Positions 63,558-64,000 of a DNA stretch of 64,000 nt are shown here, in pieces. A program made the translations under genes and the position numbers. Location of the stretch: the NCBI RefSeq assembly GCF_029227915.1, contig NC_079877.1, positions 8,990,001 to 9,054,000 on the forward strand. Direction: 5' to 3'. The notes beneath the pieces were generated by a model that worked only from the letters and a program-made list of their open reading frames with translations, was not told where the DNA came from and did no database searches. The stretch comes from Hydractinia symbiolongicarpus (lineage: Eukaryota; Cnidaria; Hydrozoa; Anthoathecata; Hydractiniidae). Each line of letters starts with the position of its first letter. The stretch's first letter is position 1.

Positions 63558-64000
63558 GTAAAACAGCTTGCCTAATTTTTTGCATTGGCCACTCTCGGAA
63601 GCGTTCTTTCTTAATATGTCATGGCTGAACGATATTTCTCATACGATAGTGCCCATACAGATGTTCATATTTTTCATGGCTAGCCTCACGAATATGGAGA
63701 GATATACCCTGTTTATTTATTTTATTTTATTTGGGTAGCTTAGACCTTTTTGAGTGTTTACATTTTTCACGGTAAAACCTTTTGGCTTTAACAATTGCGA
63801 GGCAAGCAAAAAGATGCGGGTGCAAGGTGAATTAAGAGGTCCTTTTCAGTCTGTTTCTTCGCACAAAGGTATCATTACGACTTTATATAAATATAGATAA
63901 GTTGCGGCGTTACGTAATGTTTTGATTTTGCATCAAGAAGGATGGACATGCATGTGCATATGCATATGCAAAAAATAGAGATCAAAAATGTTGAGTGTAA
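63558..64000. other. PPP1R2 intron 1 (partial)
   Basis: Contains a fragment of the tRNA-SINE family at 63641-63712 and a short TTTAT-rich stretch. No second exon is recognised before the edge. Confidence 0.5.
63641..63712 (-). mobile_element. 5'-truncated SINE copy
   Basis: About 70 bp resembling 40985-41056 (CATGGCTAGCCTCA, then GATATACCCTG). Only the 3' part of the SINE is present, as expected for truncated retrotransposition. Confidence 0.65.

Overview
This looks like nuclear DNA of an AT-rich animal, probably a cnidarian (hydrozoan-like is my guess). The evidence is eukaryotic tRNA genes, with introns in Leu and Tyr and the eukaryotic initiator Met type. There are also spliced animal genes (perlecan-type matrix proteoglycan, otopetrin channel, PP1 inhibitor-2) and animal-type DNA transposons, Helitrons and a tRNA-derived SINE. 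Nothing bacterial is present. The species call rests on general character, not on a diagnostic marker.

Region 1 (1-21038 and 28527-32337) is a head-to-tail tRNA gene array. The unit is 1302 bp and holds seven tRNA genes: Asp(GTC)+, Lys(TTT)+, Ala(AGC)+, Leu(CAA)+ with a 32-bp intron, Tyr(GTA)- with a 21-bp intron, initiator Met(CAT)-, and Ala(TGC)+. Sixteen complete units lie left of a transposon, a seventeenth is split by it, and three more (one of them internally deleted) lie to the right. The window holds 131 array tRNA genes plus one broken tRNA-Asp. Units differ by only a few bases, and some variants are shared by non-adjacent units. The array enters the window already running and ends at about 32337.

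Region 2 (21039-28526) is a 7488-bp cut-and-paste transposon sitting inside a tRNA-Asp gene with a TA target duplication. It has 14-bp terminal inverted repeats and broad subterminal zones of GACGTC-type palindromes. It carries a 627-aa CMC-like (EnSpm/CACTA-Mirage-Chapaev) transposase and a ten-exon DUF4806-type companion gene whose reading frame closes exactly across all splice sites.

Region 3 (32338-47073) is mostly non-coding and rich in transposon remnants: a PIF/Harbinger-like MITE, head-to-tail Helitron ends, a small MITE, a tRNA-SINE and a pogo-like end. Within it are a 598-aa otopetrin gene on the minus strand (37238-39034) and three solitary tRNA genes (initiator Met, Pro(CGG), Lys(TTT)) at 43083-44015.

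Region 4 (47074-60766, minus strand) is the 3' part of a perlecan-like gene: eight immunoglobulin exons, then LG1-EGF-EGF-LG2-EGF-EGF-LG3 to a stop codon. That is the canonical perlecan domain IV-V order. Its introns hold a mini-Helitron, a 1.55-kb inverted-repeat element and a PIF/Harbinger element with a broken transposase. Region 5 (63351 to the edge) is the first coding exon of protein phosphatase inhibitor-2 (PPP1R2), plus strand.
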